From: Massiliimalia massiliensis
Lineage (GTDB): Bacteria; Bacillota; Clostridia; Oscillospirales; Ruminococcaceae
DNA: 64,000 nt
Direction: 5' to 3'
Assembly (NCBI RefSeq): GCF_900155615.1
Contig: NZ_FUHT01000004.1
Coordinates: 434,001-498,000, forward strand
The notes beneath the pieces were generated by a model that saw only the letters and a list, made by a program, of their open reading frames with translations, ran no database searches and was not told the origin of the DNA. Shown one piece after another: positions 34,525 through 42,793 of this stretch. Every line of letters starts with the position of its first letter. Position 1 is the stretch's first letter. A program made the translations under genes and the position numbers.

Positions 34525-35262
34525 ATGAATCAGAAGGATCACGGCCAGGAATTGATGGACGTATTATTGAAAACCGCCCTTTCCGGTTATTTAGAGCAGG
34601 AGGGCGCAAAAATTATTGAAGAGGCAAAGGAAAACAATGCCGATCCTGATCTCCGGATTTCCCCGGAAGAAAGGGAGATGTTTTATAAGCTGATCGATGC
34701 GGAGGCCAGAAAAAAGAAGCTGAGGGAGCACAGAAAGCGCTCCAAAAGAATTTTGAACCGGGCAGCGATTATTTTCCTGGTGGTGTTGGTAGGGTTTGGC
34801 ACCTGTATGCTGACGGTTGATGCGTTTCGCGCCAAGTTTTTAAATATGTTTATCAGCCAGAAGGGAGATTATGCCGTCATTGGGGTGGATTCGTCAGAGG
34901 CGCCGGATGACTCTGACCTTCCGGAATGGGCCTCACTGCCGACGTATATTCCGGAAGGATATATCAAATCTTCTAGTACGTTGGGTGGTAATATGGACAT
35001 TTTTACTGAGTATACAAATAACTCAAATCATTCAATAATATCTATATTACAGCGACCAATATCTCAATTGTCTTTGCATATTGATACCGAAGATTTAGAC
35101 TCATATGAAGAAATAAAGATAAAAGGCCGGGACGGAGTTTTAACCAAAAAAGATGGATTTTATAATTTAACCTGGCAGGGAGACGAATATTTCTTTGTGT
35201 TAATTGCACAATTATCCGATGGTGAAGTGATAAAAATTGCAGAAAGTGTAGAAATCAAATAA
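34525..35262 (+). CDS. DUF4367 membrane protein, probable anti-sigma factor
   Basis: A 245-residue protein. The cytoplasmic N-terminal part (1-75) is charged, one membrane helix lies at about residues 79-98 (AAIIFLVVLVGFGTCMLTV), and the extracellular part ends in a DUF4367 domain (LPEWASLPTYIPEGYI... WQGDEYFFVLIA). DUF4367 proteins are often coded with ECF sigma factors in Clostridia. It starts one base after the sigma factor stop. The N-terminal part shows no zinc HxxxCxxC anti-sigma motif. Codon use becomes AT-richer in the second half, which may mark domain exchange. Confidence 0.85.
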   Translation: MNQKDHGQELMDVLLKTALSGYLEQEGAKIIEEAKENNADPDLRISPEEREMFYKLIDAEARKKKLREHRKRSKRILNRAAIIFLVVLVGFGTCMLTVDAFRAKFLNMFISQKGDYAVIGVDSSEAPDDSDLPEWASLPTYIPEGYIKSSSTLGGNMDIFTEYTNNSNHSIISILQRPISQLSLHIDTEDLDSYEEIKIKGRDGVLTKKDGFYNLTWQGDEYFFVLIAQLSDGEVIKIAESVEIK

Positions 35263-35327
35263 ATAGTGTTGCAAATCAGCCTCTTTGTTGTTTTTATAGT
35301 CGGAAACAATAAGGAGGTTGAACATTT

Positions 35328-35771
35328 ATGAGAAAAAGCAAGAAGCTGTTTGCCGGAATCTTGGCTTGCATGATGATGGCGCTGACCTGCCTGCCGGTGT
35401 CGGCGGAGGAGCCGCCAGCCCCGACTAGCGGCGAAGGGGAAATAATGCCTCTTTTCGATAATTTTGCACAAGCCTCATCTTCTTTCAAAATTTCTTCGTT
35501 AGGGCATGCAACGGGGACGGGTACTGTTACAGGCACTAAATCTTATACCTATACTCTGACCTGCACGATTCAAAAAATCAGCGGGAGCAGCGTGACCCAT
35601 ATCAAATCCTGGACTACCAGCAAAAAAGGTCCCGGGACCGTTGTATTGCCCATTGACTACTATCTGTCCTCCAGAGGGACTTACCGCCTGAGAACCTATG
35701 TATCTGTAAAGAATAGCTCCGGGACGGTACTTGAAACCCATACGGTTTATTCCCCGACAGATACTTATTAA
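35328..35771 (+). CDS. Secreted small protein of unknown function
   Basis: A 147-residue exported protein. A signal peptide runs to about residue 26 (cleavage after PVSA). The mature part is rich in T, S and Y, with beta-strand-like alternation (GTVTGTKSYTYTLTCTIQKI), and has one cysteine (TLTCTI). No family recognised. It stands 65 bp after the DUF4367 gene, with an AAGGAGG site, so it may belong to the sigma factor regulon or operon. Confidence 0.8.
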   Translation: MRKSKKLFAGILACMMMALTCLPVSAEEPPAPTSGEGEIMPLFDNFAQASSSFKISSLGHATGTGTVTGTKSYTYTLTCTIQKISGSSVTHIKSWTTSKKGPGTVVLPIDYYLSSRGTYRLRTYVSVKNSSGTVLETHTVYSPTDTY

Positions 35772-35822
35772 TTTTTGGTATTTTATGCGAAAGCATAGAA
35801 TATAAATCAAAACGATTCCTGT

Positions 35823-35858
35823 CGGAAGAAGCAGAAACGAAAGTTTCTGCTTCTTCCG
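35823..35858 (+). terminator. GAAA-loop hairpin
   Basis: A 16-bp perfect stem (35823-35838 with 35843-35858) closes a GAAA tetraloop; the T run after it is poor. Confidence 0.75.
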
Positions 35859-35867
35859 CATTTACGG

Positions 35868-35905
35868 AAAAAACGCCTTGCCGTCTTATCGGCAGGGCGT
35901 TTTTT
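35868..35905 (+). terminator. Strong terminator
   Basis: A 16-bp stem with one G-T pair (35868-35883 with 35890-35905) starts with six A and ends with six T, so it can work in both directions. Confidence 0.9.
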
Positions 35906-36017
35906 GTCGTTTAGGAAGATCATTCCAGACAAATAAAATTGCAAAAATAAAAAAATACTGTATAATATACGTAAATAAGCACAGAGCATGCAGTGGTTTC
36001 AGAGAGGGGAACGAATT

Positions 36018-36983
36018 GTGTATAAAATCATGATTGTGGACGACGAAGATGACGCATTGGGATATATTCGGCAATTAATTGATGCGGTTGATTTTGAAGT
36101 TCAGATTGTCGGGGAAGCACATAATGGAGCGGAAGGGCTGAAGGTGTTCCAGGAAAAGCAGCCCGACATTGTGCTGACGGATGTTGTAATGCCCGGAATG
36201 ACCGGGCTGGAGATGGTGGATCAGATGATCAAAATGGGATCAGACTGTTTTTTTATCATCCTGACGGCTTACAATGACTTTAATTATGCCAAACAGGCGA
36301 TTGATTTAGAGGTAAAATCCTATATTCTCAAGCATGAGCTGGATGAAGTCATTTTGTTAAAAACCTTACAGCACATCAAAGAGCACCTTGACCGTCGTGC
36401 TGTTTCAGGGCTGAGGCAAAAATGGTCGGAATACCAGGACGCGCTTGATAACCATTTTGCTTTCCTTCCTGCCTATATGAGTGAATATGTACCGGAAAGC
36501 GAGGCGGTGCTTCTTCAGGTCAGGGTGTACAAAAAGGAACTGCTGGCGGAACAGAGGGACAAGCTGGTGCAGGCGATCCTTAAGGAAACTGAAAAGCCGG
36601 TACGGCATTTTGATGTCCTGCACTGTGTAGACGACCGTCTCACTGCGGTTTTATATCTTCCGCCGCTCGCTAAGGGGAAAAGCTACCGTTACCGGTATAT
36701 CCTGGAGCAGCAGGACAGGCTGAAGGAATTAATTGGAAGCCCAATTGCAACGGGCGTCAGCCTGCCGTTTCCATGCTGGACAGGCTTGAAGACGGCTGTC
36801 GAACAGGCGTCACAGGCTTTGGTAAATCAGTTTTTCCAGCGAAATGAATCGGTATTCTTCTATCTCGGAAGAATGGATATCCCTGACAGGCCGGGAAAGC
36901 GCTTGCAAATGGCTTCTCGCCGGTACAGGGAACGGAAAAATATGGCCCTACACAGGTTTTATCTTCTGTTGCCTGTGCGGTAG
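36018..36983 (+). CDS. Response regulator, YesN-like, truncated: lacks its AraC output domain
   Basis: A 321-residue protein starting at the GTG behind AGAGGGGAA. A receiver domain (1-120) has the acidic pair in IVDDEDDA, the phosphorylation site in DIVLTDVVMPGMTG and the lysine in SYILKHELDEV. The middle matches the linker of YesN-type regulators (IATGVSLPFPCW...AVEQASQALVNQFF). From about base 36885 the sequence in another frame becomes a glycyl radical enzyme, and this frame runs on for about 30 meaningless residues. The AraC-type DNA-binding domain is therefore missing. Probably nonfunctional, or a phosphate sink. Confidence 0.8.
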   Translation: MYKIMIVDDEDDALGYIRQLIDAVDFEVQIVGEAHNGAEGLKVFQEKQPDIVLTDVVMPGMTGLEMVDQMIKMGSDCFFIILTAYNDFNYAKQAIDLEVKSYILKHELDEVILLKTLQHIKEHLDRRAVSGLRQKWSEYQDALDNHFAFLPAYMSEYVPESEAVLLQVRVYKKELLAEQRDKLVQAILKETEKPVRHFDVLHCVDDRLTAVLYLPPLAKGKSYRYRYILEQQDRLKELIGSPIATGVSLPFPCWTGLKTAVEQASQALVNQFFQRNESVFFYLGRMDIPDRPGKRLQMASRRYRERKNMALHRFYLLLPVR

Positions 36984-37279
36984 ACCATACTGAGCTCTCG
37001 AACGGAATGGTTTTGGATCTGAAATTTCAGCCGGCTTACTTTCAGAAAGAGGAGAAGCGCAGCGCGGTCAGGGCGCTCTTTGAAAGCTACTTTGATATGG
37101 GTGGAATGGAAATCCAGTGTAACGTTGTGGACAGAGAGATACTGCTGGAAGCGCAGAGGCGCCCGGCAGAATATAAGAACCTGATTGTTCGCGTATCGGG
37201 ATTCAGCGCTTATTTTGTCACCCTTTCTCCGGAAGTACAGGAGGAAATTATCACAAGGACAGGGTGGGGAAGCAGATGA
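36887..37279 (+). pseudogene. C-terminal remnant of a glycyl radical enzyme
   Basis: The frame open from 36887 encodes ALANGFSPVQGTEKYGPTQ and continues to the glycyl radical loop VRVSGFSAYFV (radical glycine at codon 37199-37201) and the end EIITRT. These are the last roughly 130 residues of a PFL-like enzyme of about 800; the catalytic cysteine domain is absent. There is no start codon until ATG 37007 and no good ribosome site. It overlaps the response regulator in another frame. The length equals that of the autonomous repair protein GrcA/YfiD, but the missing start and the fusion argue for a deletion remnant. Confidence 0.8.
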
Positions 37280-38070
37280 ATGGCCGGCTGAAAGACGGCA
37301 ATGGAAAGGGACTAGTGTTTGATATCCAGCATTTTTGCTTGGACGACGGCCCGGGAATTCGGACCACTGTGTTTTTAAAAGGATGCAGTCTAAAATGCCG
37401 CTGGTGCCACAATCCCGAATCAATTTCCCCGAAGCCTGAACTGATGCACAGTACGGTTGGGGAACATATATGCGGAAAGTGGTATACGCCGCAAGCAGTG
37501 CTAAACGAGGTGCTTTGGGATAAGATATACTACGGCAGAACCTCCGGCGGAGTCACCTTTTCCGGCGGAGAACCGATGCTTCAGCGAGACTTTCTGCTGA
37601 CGCTCTCCAGAATGTGCAGGGATCAGGATATTTCCACAGCACTAGACACCGCCGGAAATGTTCCGGCCTCCTGGTACAGCCCAGAGCTTCTGGAAAATAT
37701 AGATCTCATATTGTATGATATCAAGGCGGTTGATCCTGCCTTGCATCAACGGTGTACAGGATGCTCCAACGAACAGGTTCTCGATAACCTGCGGAAGCTT
37801 TCTGCGGATCGAAAAAGGCTGTGGATTAGAATTCCCTTTATTCCAGGCTTAACCTGTACTGCGGAGGAAGTGAAACGGATTGCAAAGCTTCTGCGATCTT
37901 TGCAGTCCGTAGAGCGGGTTTGGCTTCTGCCTTACCATTCCTTGGGGGAATCAAAATATCAGGCACTGGGTATAGAATGGACAGAGCGGTTTTTATCCCC
38001 GCCGCCAGGAGAAATTGCGCGGATACAGGAACAGTTTGCAGCAAACGGAATTAAAATTGAAATTGGGTAA
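37276..38070 (+). CDS. Glycyl radical enzyme activating enzyme (radical SAM), compact PflA-like
   Basis: A 264-residue radical SAM enzyme that makes the glycyl radical on a partner enzyme. The cluster motif CSLKCRWC lies near residues 38-45, after DGPGIRTTVFLKG, the activase signature. Further on, GGVTFSGGEPMLQ binds SAM. The extra ferredoxin-like domain with eight cysteines found in many activases is not there, so it is PflA-like in size. The start ATG overlaps the stop of the enzyme remnant by 4 bp. Its natural partner gene is truncated, so it may be an orphan or act on another enzyme. Confidence 0.9.
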   Translation: MNGRLKDGNGKGLVFDIQHFCLDDGPGIRTTVFLKGCSLKCRWCHNPESISPKPELMHSTVGEHICGKWYTPQAVLNEVLWDKIYYGRTSGGVTFSGGEPMLQRDFLLTLSRMCRDQDISTALDTAGNVPASWYSPELLENIDLILYDIKAVDPALHQRCTGCSNEQVLDNLRKLSADRKRLWIRIPFIPGLTCTAEEVKRIAKLLRSLQSVERVWLLPYHSLGESKYQALGIEWTERFLSPPPGEIARIQEQFAANGIKIEIG

Positions 38071-38081
38071 TTGACGGCAGA

Positions 38082-38128
38082 CGCGGCAAGGCGCTGACCA
38101 GAATCAATCTGGTCAGCGCCTTGCCGCG
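38082..38128. terminator. 21-bp perfect-stem bidirectional terminator
   Basis: Stem 38082-38102 with 38108-38128, loop ATCAA, between the convergent activase and XRE genes. The T run is short, but the stem is exceptionally long. Confidence 0.85.
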
Positions 38129-38137
38129 TTTCAATCA

Positions 38138-38461
38138 TTATAGACTTTTTTTCAGGAACTTCAGTAAAACTTTTCCTTGCTCCAGATACATTTTCTGCTG
38201 GGAATCAGGCAATGAGCGGAATACGCACAGCAGTTCATCCTCTAAATGATTTGCAGTAAATCCGGTCTGCCGGTCTAAAAGATAATCTGTGGAAACCTTA
38301 AAATAATTAGCAAATTGTTTTAAGGTTTCAAAATCGGGTTCCCGTATATTTCTGATATAGTTACCCAATGTCGAGGCTGCAATATTCATGTCTTTAGCAA
38401 GTTGTTTTTGTGAGATATCGTGATTATCCAATAATTCGCGTAAAATATCGCCAAACTGCAT
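38138..38461 (-). CDS. XRE family helix-turn-helix regulator
   Basis: A 107-residue regulator with a Cro/CI-type HTH at about residues 6-60 (LDNHDISQKQLAKDMNIAASTLGNYIRN) and a short C-terminal helix for dimerisation. I start at the ATG behind AAGGAGGA (38461); an upstream start would add 18 residues ahead of that site. It is divergent from the wall-polymer genes at 38605, with about 140 bp between, and may regulate them. Confidence 0.9.
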   Translation of the reverse strand: MQFGDILRELLDNHDISQKQLAKDMNIAASTLGNYIRNIREPDFETLKQFANYFKVSTDYLLDRQTGFTANHLEDELLCVFRSLPDSQQKMYLEQGKVLLKFLKKSL

Positions 38462-38604
38462 TGGGTCGTCCTCCTTATTTTCTTTCATTATATAGAATTG
38501 CAAAAAATTAGTCATTAATTGTCACAAAAAGAATTGACAATACACAAAATGAAGTGATATAATTCAAATTGAATGTTATGGTTTGACATAAAGGAGATTT
38601 TCAA

Positions 38605-41208
38605 ATGGTTTGTGAAAAAAAGATTAGCGTTATTATCCCGGCTTTTAATGCGGAAGCTGAAATTGGACGATGCCTTGATAGTATATTAAATCAAACAATC
38701 CACGACTACATAGAGATTATATTGATTGATGACGGCAGCAAAGACAATACTTTTGAAATTCTGCAGCAGTATCAAAAAAACTATCCAATGCAAATTAAAG
38801 TACTTCGGCAGGAAAACTCCGGGCCGTCGGCGGCGAGAAATCGAGGACTGGAGATTGCGTCTGGAAAATATATTGGGTTTTGCGACAGCGATGACTATAT
38901 CGCCCCGACTATGTATGAAGAAATGCTAGAAGAGATGGAAAAGCCGGAAATCACCTTGGTAGAATGCGGAAGATACAATGTTTATGAAAACGGACGTGAA
39001 AAAGAGGTCATCAATCATAGTGAAGTATCTGGAAATTCTCTAAATGAGGACAGCAGAGTATTGACACAAACAACTGCTTTTATTTGGGATAAATTATTTC
39101 GGAAAGATATCATAAAAAACTATCAGATCTGTTTTCCTGAAGATTTTCACTATGCAGAGGATTACGTTTTTTTATCAAAATATAAATATTTTTCTCATCG
39201 AGTCACAATCTTGACAAAGCCTTTATGTTATCATCTTATACAAAATAACCATTCCATTACGAATGTCTGTGACGAGCGCTGGCTGGACATTCCTAAATCG
39301 CTTGCACATATAAATGATTTTTTTATCCAGCATGGCAGATTTGATCAGTACAATAAATTGCTGTTAAGGCAATCCTGTGGTTATTTTACTCGCAGAATTG
39401 CCCTGATGAAAAAATGTAAAAATAAAAAGGTTCAGATGCAATTTGTCAAAAGTTTTTATACTTATTTTGATTTCTATTTTCCAAACTGGAAAGGCACCCT
39501 GAGAAACTTTAGAACCAAAAAGCCAAAATATTTCCGTACAAAATTGAATTCTATGAGATTTTACATTTATACGCCTAATCGGCTCTATAGGATTGTTTCC
39601 AAATGTTATAGGTTTATTTTGAGAAATACTAAAAAACTAACCTATAACCGTGTTTATTATGGCTTTTGCCGAAAACATTATTCGGTACAGAAGAAACAGG
39701 CGCTGTTTATGTCCTACTATGGCGGGAATCTGACTGACAGCCCGTTCTATATGGCGAAGGAATTGCTGGCCCACCCGGGATATGAAATCTATTTTGCTAC
39801 AAGAAATCCTTATCATGACAAGCTGTATTTGCGTTATCAGGGAATGGAGCAAATCAAGCTGGTTCGTGTCCACTCTAAAAAATTTGTAAAAATCTTGGCT
39901 ACTGCAAACTATATTGTGAATAACTCCCGATTACCGGAATATGTAAATAAAAGGCCGGAGCAGGTGTTTTTAAATACTTGGCATGGAACTCCTTTGAAAA
40001 AGCTGGGCAGGGAGATGAACCATGGTCTCAAAGACCTGGGAAACAATCAGACGCAATTTTTGATGTCTGACTACCTGCTATACCCCAATGAGTACACACG
40101 CCGGCACATAATGAAAAATTTTGATCTTGACGCCCTTTATACCGGGAAGGTTATCCTATCTGGCTATCCAAGGAATACTGTCTTTTTTGATTCTTCTGAG
40201 ATAGAACAGATCAAGCGGAATCTTGGAATAGAAGGAAAGAAAATCTTTGTTTACATGCCAACCTGGAGAGGGAATACGATCCAGACAGCAGATATTTCAA
40301 AATACCAAGCAGAAGTAGAAGAAATTTTAACAGCTTTGGATCGCGAATTATCAGACGACATTGTTGTTTTTGTCAAGCTGCATCAAATCATTATGAAAAA
40401 GGTGAAGCTGGGGACATACAATCGGATTCGGACGCTGCATCCGTATTTGGAGACGTATCAGTTTCTGAATATTGCAGATGCCTTAATTACAGATTATTCC
40501 AGTGTATTTTTTGATTTTGCAAATACTCAAAAAGAGATCATACTTTTTATGTATGATTATGAAGAATATGTAGACGGCAGGGGAATGTATTTTGATGTGA
40601 ATGAGCTTCCGTTTGTGAAGATATATGATCTTGACAGTCTGATTCAATATATGAATACAAAAAATAAATTTGTAGTTTCTGAAGAGTATCAAAAATTTTT
40701 GGATCATTTTTCTTCACTCGAATCAGCAGAAAATACAAAAATAGTAAATGATATTGTTTTTGAAGGCAAGGAGATTCCGGATAAAGTAATCAGATACCGT
40801 CAAAATTATGAAACGGCGCATGAGGTCATAATATGCAGCAATCTGGACACAGAAGAGAAACAGCAGGAATTTGAAATCATTTTAAAGCATATTACGGCTG
40901 AAACCATTCTGGTGTTTAAACAGAAAACTTTTACGGAAGAAACAGAACGAATTATCCGTCTGAATCAGGAAAGGATACCGCAATGCCTTGTAGTACCGGA
41001 AGGAATGGCCGTTTCCTTGTTTGGCAAGATCGCTGTCTTTCTGTATCGTCGGACAGGGCTATTTAAACACAGCGTAAAATCTATCTATCGGCAGGAATTA
41101 GACCGTATATTGCCACAGATCAATATTTCCAGATTGATCAATTATACCAGGGATCGCAAATATATGGATATAGAATCTTTGTTTACAGGAAAAGGGGAAT
41201 TATTATGA
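38605..41208 (+). CDS. Bifunctional GT2 glycosyltransferase / CDP-glycerol glycerophosphotransferase
   Basis: An 867-residue fusion. Residues 1-240 are a GT-A glycosyltransferase family 2 domain (SVIIPAFNAEAEIGRCLDS, LIDDGSKDN, CDSDDY). Residues about 350-720 are a TagB/TagF-type CDP-glycerol glycerophosphotransferase (FLNTWHGTPLKKLGREM, SGYPRNTVFF, ALITDYSSVFFDFA). The C-terminal tail is unassigned. It would build a glycosylated glycerol-phosphate wall or surface polymer. The TagD gene that supplies CDP-glycerol overlaps it by 4 bp. Local base composition is AT-richer than the flanks, suggesting transfer of a surface-polymer locus. Confidence 0.93.
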   Translation: MVCEKKISVIIPAFNAEAEIGRCLDSILNQTIHDYIEIILIDDGSKDNTFEILQQYQKNYPMQIKVLRQENSGPSAARNRGLEIASGKYIGFCDSDDYIAPTMYEEMLEEMEKPEITLVECGRYNVYENGREKEVINHSEVSGNSLNEDSRVLTQTTAFIWDKLFRKDIIKNYQICFPEDFHYAEDYVFLSKYKYFSHRVTILTKPLCYHLIQNNHSITNVCDERWLDIPKSLAHINDFFIQHGRFDQYNKLLLRQSCGYFTRRIALMKKCKNKKVQMQFVKSFYTYFDFYFPNWKGTLRNFRTKKPKYFRTKLNSMRFYIYTPNRLYRIVSKCYRFILRNTKKLTYNRVYYGFCRKHYSVQKKQALFMSYYGGNLTDSPFYMAKELLAHPGYEIYFATRNPYHDKLYLRYQGMEQIKLVRVHSKKFVKILATANYIVNNSRLPEYVNKRPEQVFLNTWHGTPLKKLGREMNHGLKDLGNNQTQFLMSDYLLYPNEYTRRHIMKNFDLDALYTGKVILSGYPRNTVFFDSSEIEQIKRNLGIEGKKIFVYMPTWRGNTIQTADISKYQAEVEEILTALDRELSDDIVVFVKLHQIIMKKVKLGTYNRIRTLHPYLETYQFLNIADALITDYSSVFFDFANTQKEIILFMYDYEEYVDGRGMYFDVNELPFVKIYDLDSLIQYMNTKNKFVVSEEYQKFLDHFSSLESAENTKIVNDIVFEGKEIPDKVIRYRQNYETAHEVIICSNLDTEEKQQEFEIILKHITAETILVFKQKTFTEETERIIRLNQERIPQCLVVPEGMAVSLFGKIAVFLYRRTGLFKHSVKSIYRQELDRILPQINISRLINYTRDRKYMDIESLFTGKGELL

Positions 41209-41600
41209 GGCGCGTGCTTACATATGGGACGTTTGATCTGCTCCACTATGGGCATATTAACCTATTGAAAAGAGCAAAGGCGTTGGGCGACTATCTCATT
41301 GTAGCTTTATCCACTGATGAATTTAACGCTCTAAAAGGAAAGAAAGCATACCACAATTATGCAACCAGAAAAATGATGCTGGAAGCAGTACGGTATGTAG
41401 ATTTAGTGATTCCGGAAAATAATTGGGAGCAAAAAATCGACGACATAAAAAAATATGACGTTGACATTGTCGTGATGGGGAGCGACTGGGCCGACAGCGA
41501 CCGTTTTCGGTATTTGGAACAGTATTGCAGCCTGGTATTTCTAGAACGCACGAAAGGGATATCTACCACCCAGATTAAGGATACATTGGGAAACCGGTAA
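41205..41600 (+). CDS. tagD: Glycerol-3-phosphate cytidylyltransferase
   Basis: A 131-residue nucleotidyltransferase that makes CDP-glycerol from CTP and glycerol 3-phosphate. The family motifs are GTFDLLHYGH (HxGH) at the N terminus and RTKGISTTQIK near the end. Length is that of TagD. It overlaps the glycerophosphotransferase gene, whose substrate it makes. Confidence 0.96.
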   Translation: MRRVLTYGTFDLLHYGHINLLKRAKALGDYLIVALSTDEFNALKGKKAYHNYATRKMMLEAVRYVDLVIPENNWEQKIDDIKKYDVDIVVMGSDWADSDRFRYLEQYCSLVFLERTKGISTTQIKDTLGNR

Positions 41601-41619
41601 CTTCATCCTGGCCCAAACT

Positions 41620-41656
41620 AAAAAGAGAAGCTGAAAAAATTTCAGCTTCTCTTTTT
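41620..41656. terminator. Bidirectional terminator between tagD and the LacI gene
   Basis: A 17-bp perfect stem (41620-41636 with 41640-41656), A-rich then T-rich, lies between convergent genes. Confidence 0.92.
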
Positions 41657-41672
41657 TGCTGTTATTTTCACT

Positions 41673-42743
41673 TTAATACCGCTGTACTTCCATCGTCTGC
41701 ATAATTTTATCGTCATTAATCTGGGAAAGATTTGTTTTTAGAATCAACTGGGTAGGAAGATACAGTACGTTGGTATCCAAGGTAAGTGCGTTTTCCTTGA
41801 GCAGCTTGTATAAGACCTTGATGGTGTAGTATCCCTGGCGGTATGGAAATTGGAAAAAGCTGCCGAATAAAACCTGTCTCCGGATATATTCTTCTATCTC
41901 TTCGTTGATGTCATAGCCTAAGACAAAGGTGTTAGACTGCAGTTCTGAAATTGCCCGGGCAATTCCGATTGTTCCCATCATGCTGTTACTGAAAATTGCG
42001 GGAATTTTTGTACTTAATAAGAGTTGTTTTGATATTTCATAGGCGTTTTCAATGTTATCATAGAAATCATAGACGCCGGCAACCTGGATGTCCGACTGGC
42101 GTTGGATATAATCCAAAAAGCCGTGAATTCGCTGTGTTAAGCCCTCGGCAGATACTAAGCTGCGCATGAGTGCAACCGATGAACCCTTTGGCAGGATGCT
42201 GCAGTAGAGCTGTGCCGCAAGCTGTCCGGAAATATAGGCGTTTTCCCCTACAAAACAGCTCCGGGAAGAATTGGGGAGATCGTTGTTAAAGGTGACGACT
42301 GGGATGCCCTGCTTTGTCGCGGCCTCTACCAATGGGTCGAGCAGCAGGGTATGGGTGGGGGAAAGAGCAATTGCGTCATAGCTGTGCTGGTTGATAATTT
42401 CTGTTAACTGTTCTGACTGAATCTGGGGACTATAGTTGTCGGCAAGAAGAAAGTCGATTGACAAGCCGAAAATCCGGTATTCATTATAGGCGGCCTTTGC
42501 ACCTTCGATGATGTTCTGATAAAAAAAGTTGTCCGGACAGAGGAATGCGATTTTAGATTTCCTTTTTGATGAAAGGTGGCTGGCGATGACATTTGGCTGG
42601 TACTGCATTTCGGCCGCGCGCTGGAGAATCCGCTGCTTTGTATCTTCATTGATCCGTCCCTGTCCTGTCAGGGCGCGGTGTACAGTAGCAACTGAGAGCC
42701 CCATAGACTCTGCAATATCAGCCAATGTTGTTTTTGATCCCAT
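41673..42743 (-). CDS. LacI family transcriptional regulator of cluster B
   Basis: A 356-residue regulator. The N-terminal HTH is TTLADIAESMGLSVATVHRALT; the effector domain resembles periplasmic sugar-binding proteins (GVPVVTFNND is present here as GIPVVTFNND). It follows the isomerase-like gene at 42794 on the same strand by 50 bp. Ribosome site AAAGGAGGA. It probably controls the divergent catabolic operon at 44047, where a LacI-type site overlaps the start region. Confidence 0.94.
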   Translation of the reverse strand: MGSKTTLADIAESMGLSVATVHRALTGQGRINEDTKQRILQRAAEMQYQPNVIASHLSSKRKSKIAFLCPDNFFYQNIIEGAKAAYNEYRIFGLSIDFLLADNYSPQIQSEQLTEIINQHSYDAIALSPTHTLLLDPLVEAATKQGIPVVTFNNDLPNSSRSCFVGENAYISGQLAAQLYCSILPKGSSVALMRSLVSAEGLTQRIHGFLDYIQRQSDIQVAGVYDFYDNIENAYEISKQLLLSTKIPAIFSNSMMGTIGIARAISELQSNTFVLGYDINEEIEEYIRRQVLFGSFFQFPYRQGYYTIKVLYKLLKENALTLDTNVLYLPTQLILKTNLSQINDDKIMQTMEVQRY

Positions 42744-42793
42744 AATTTTATCCTCCTTTGCATTTTAAATTATCAAGTAATCTTGAAGCCTGG

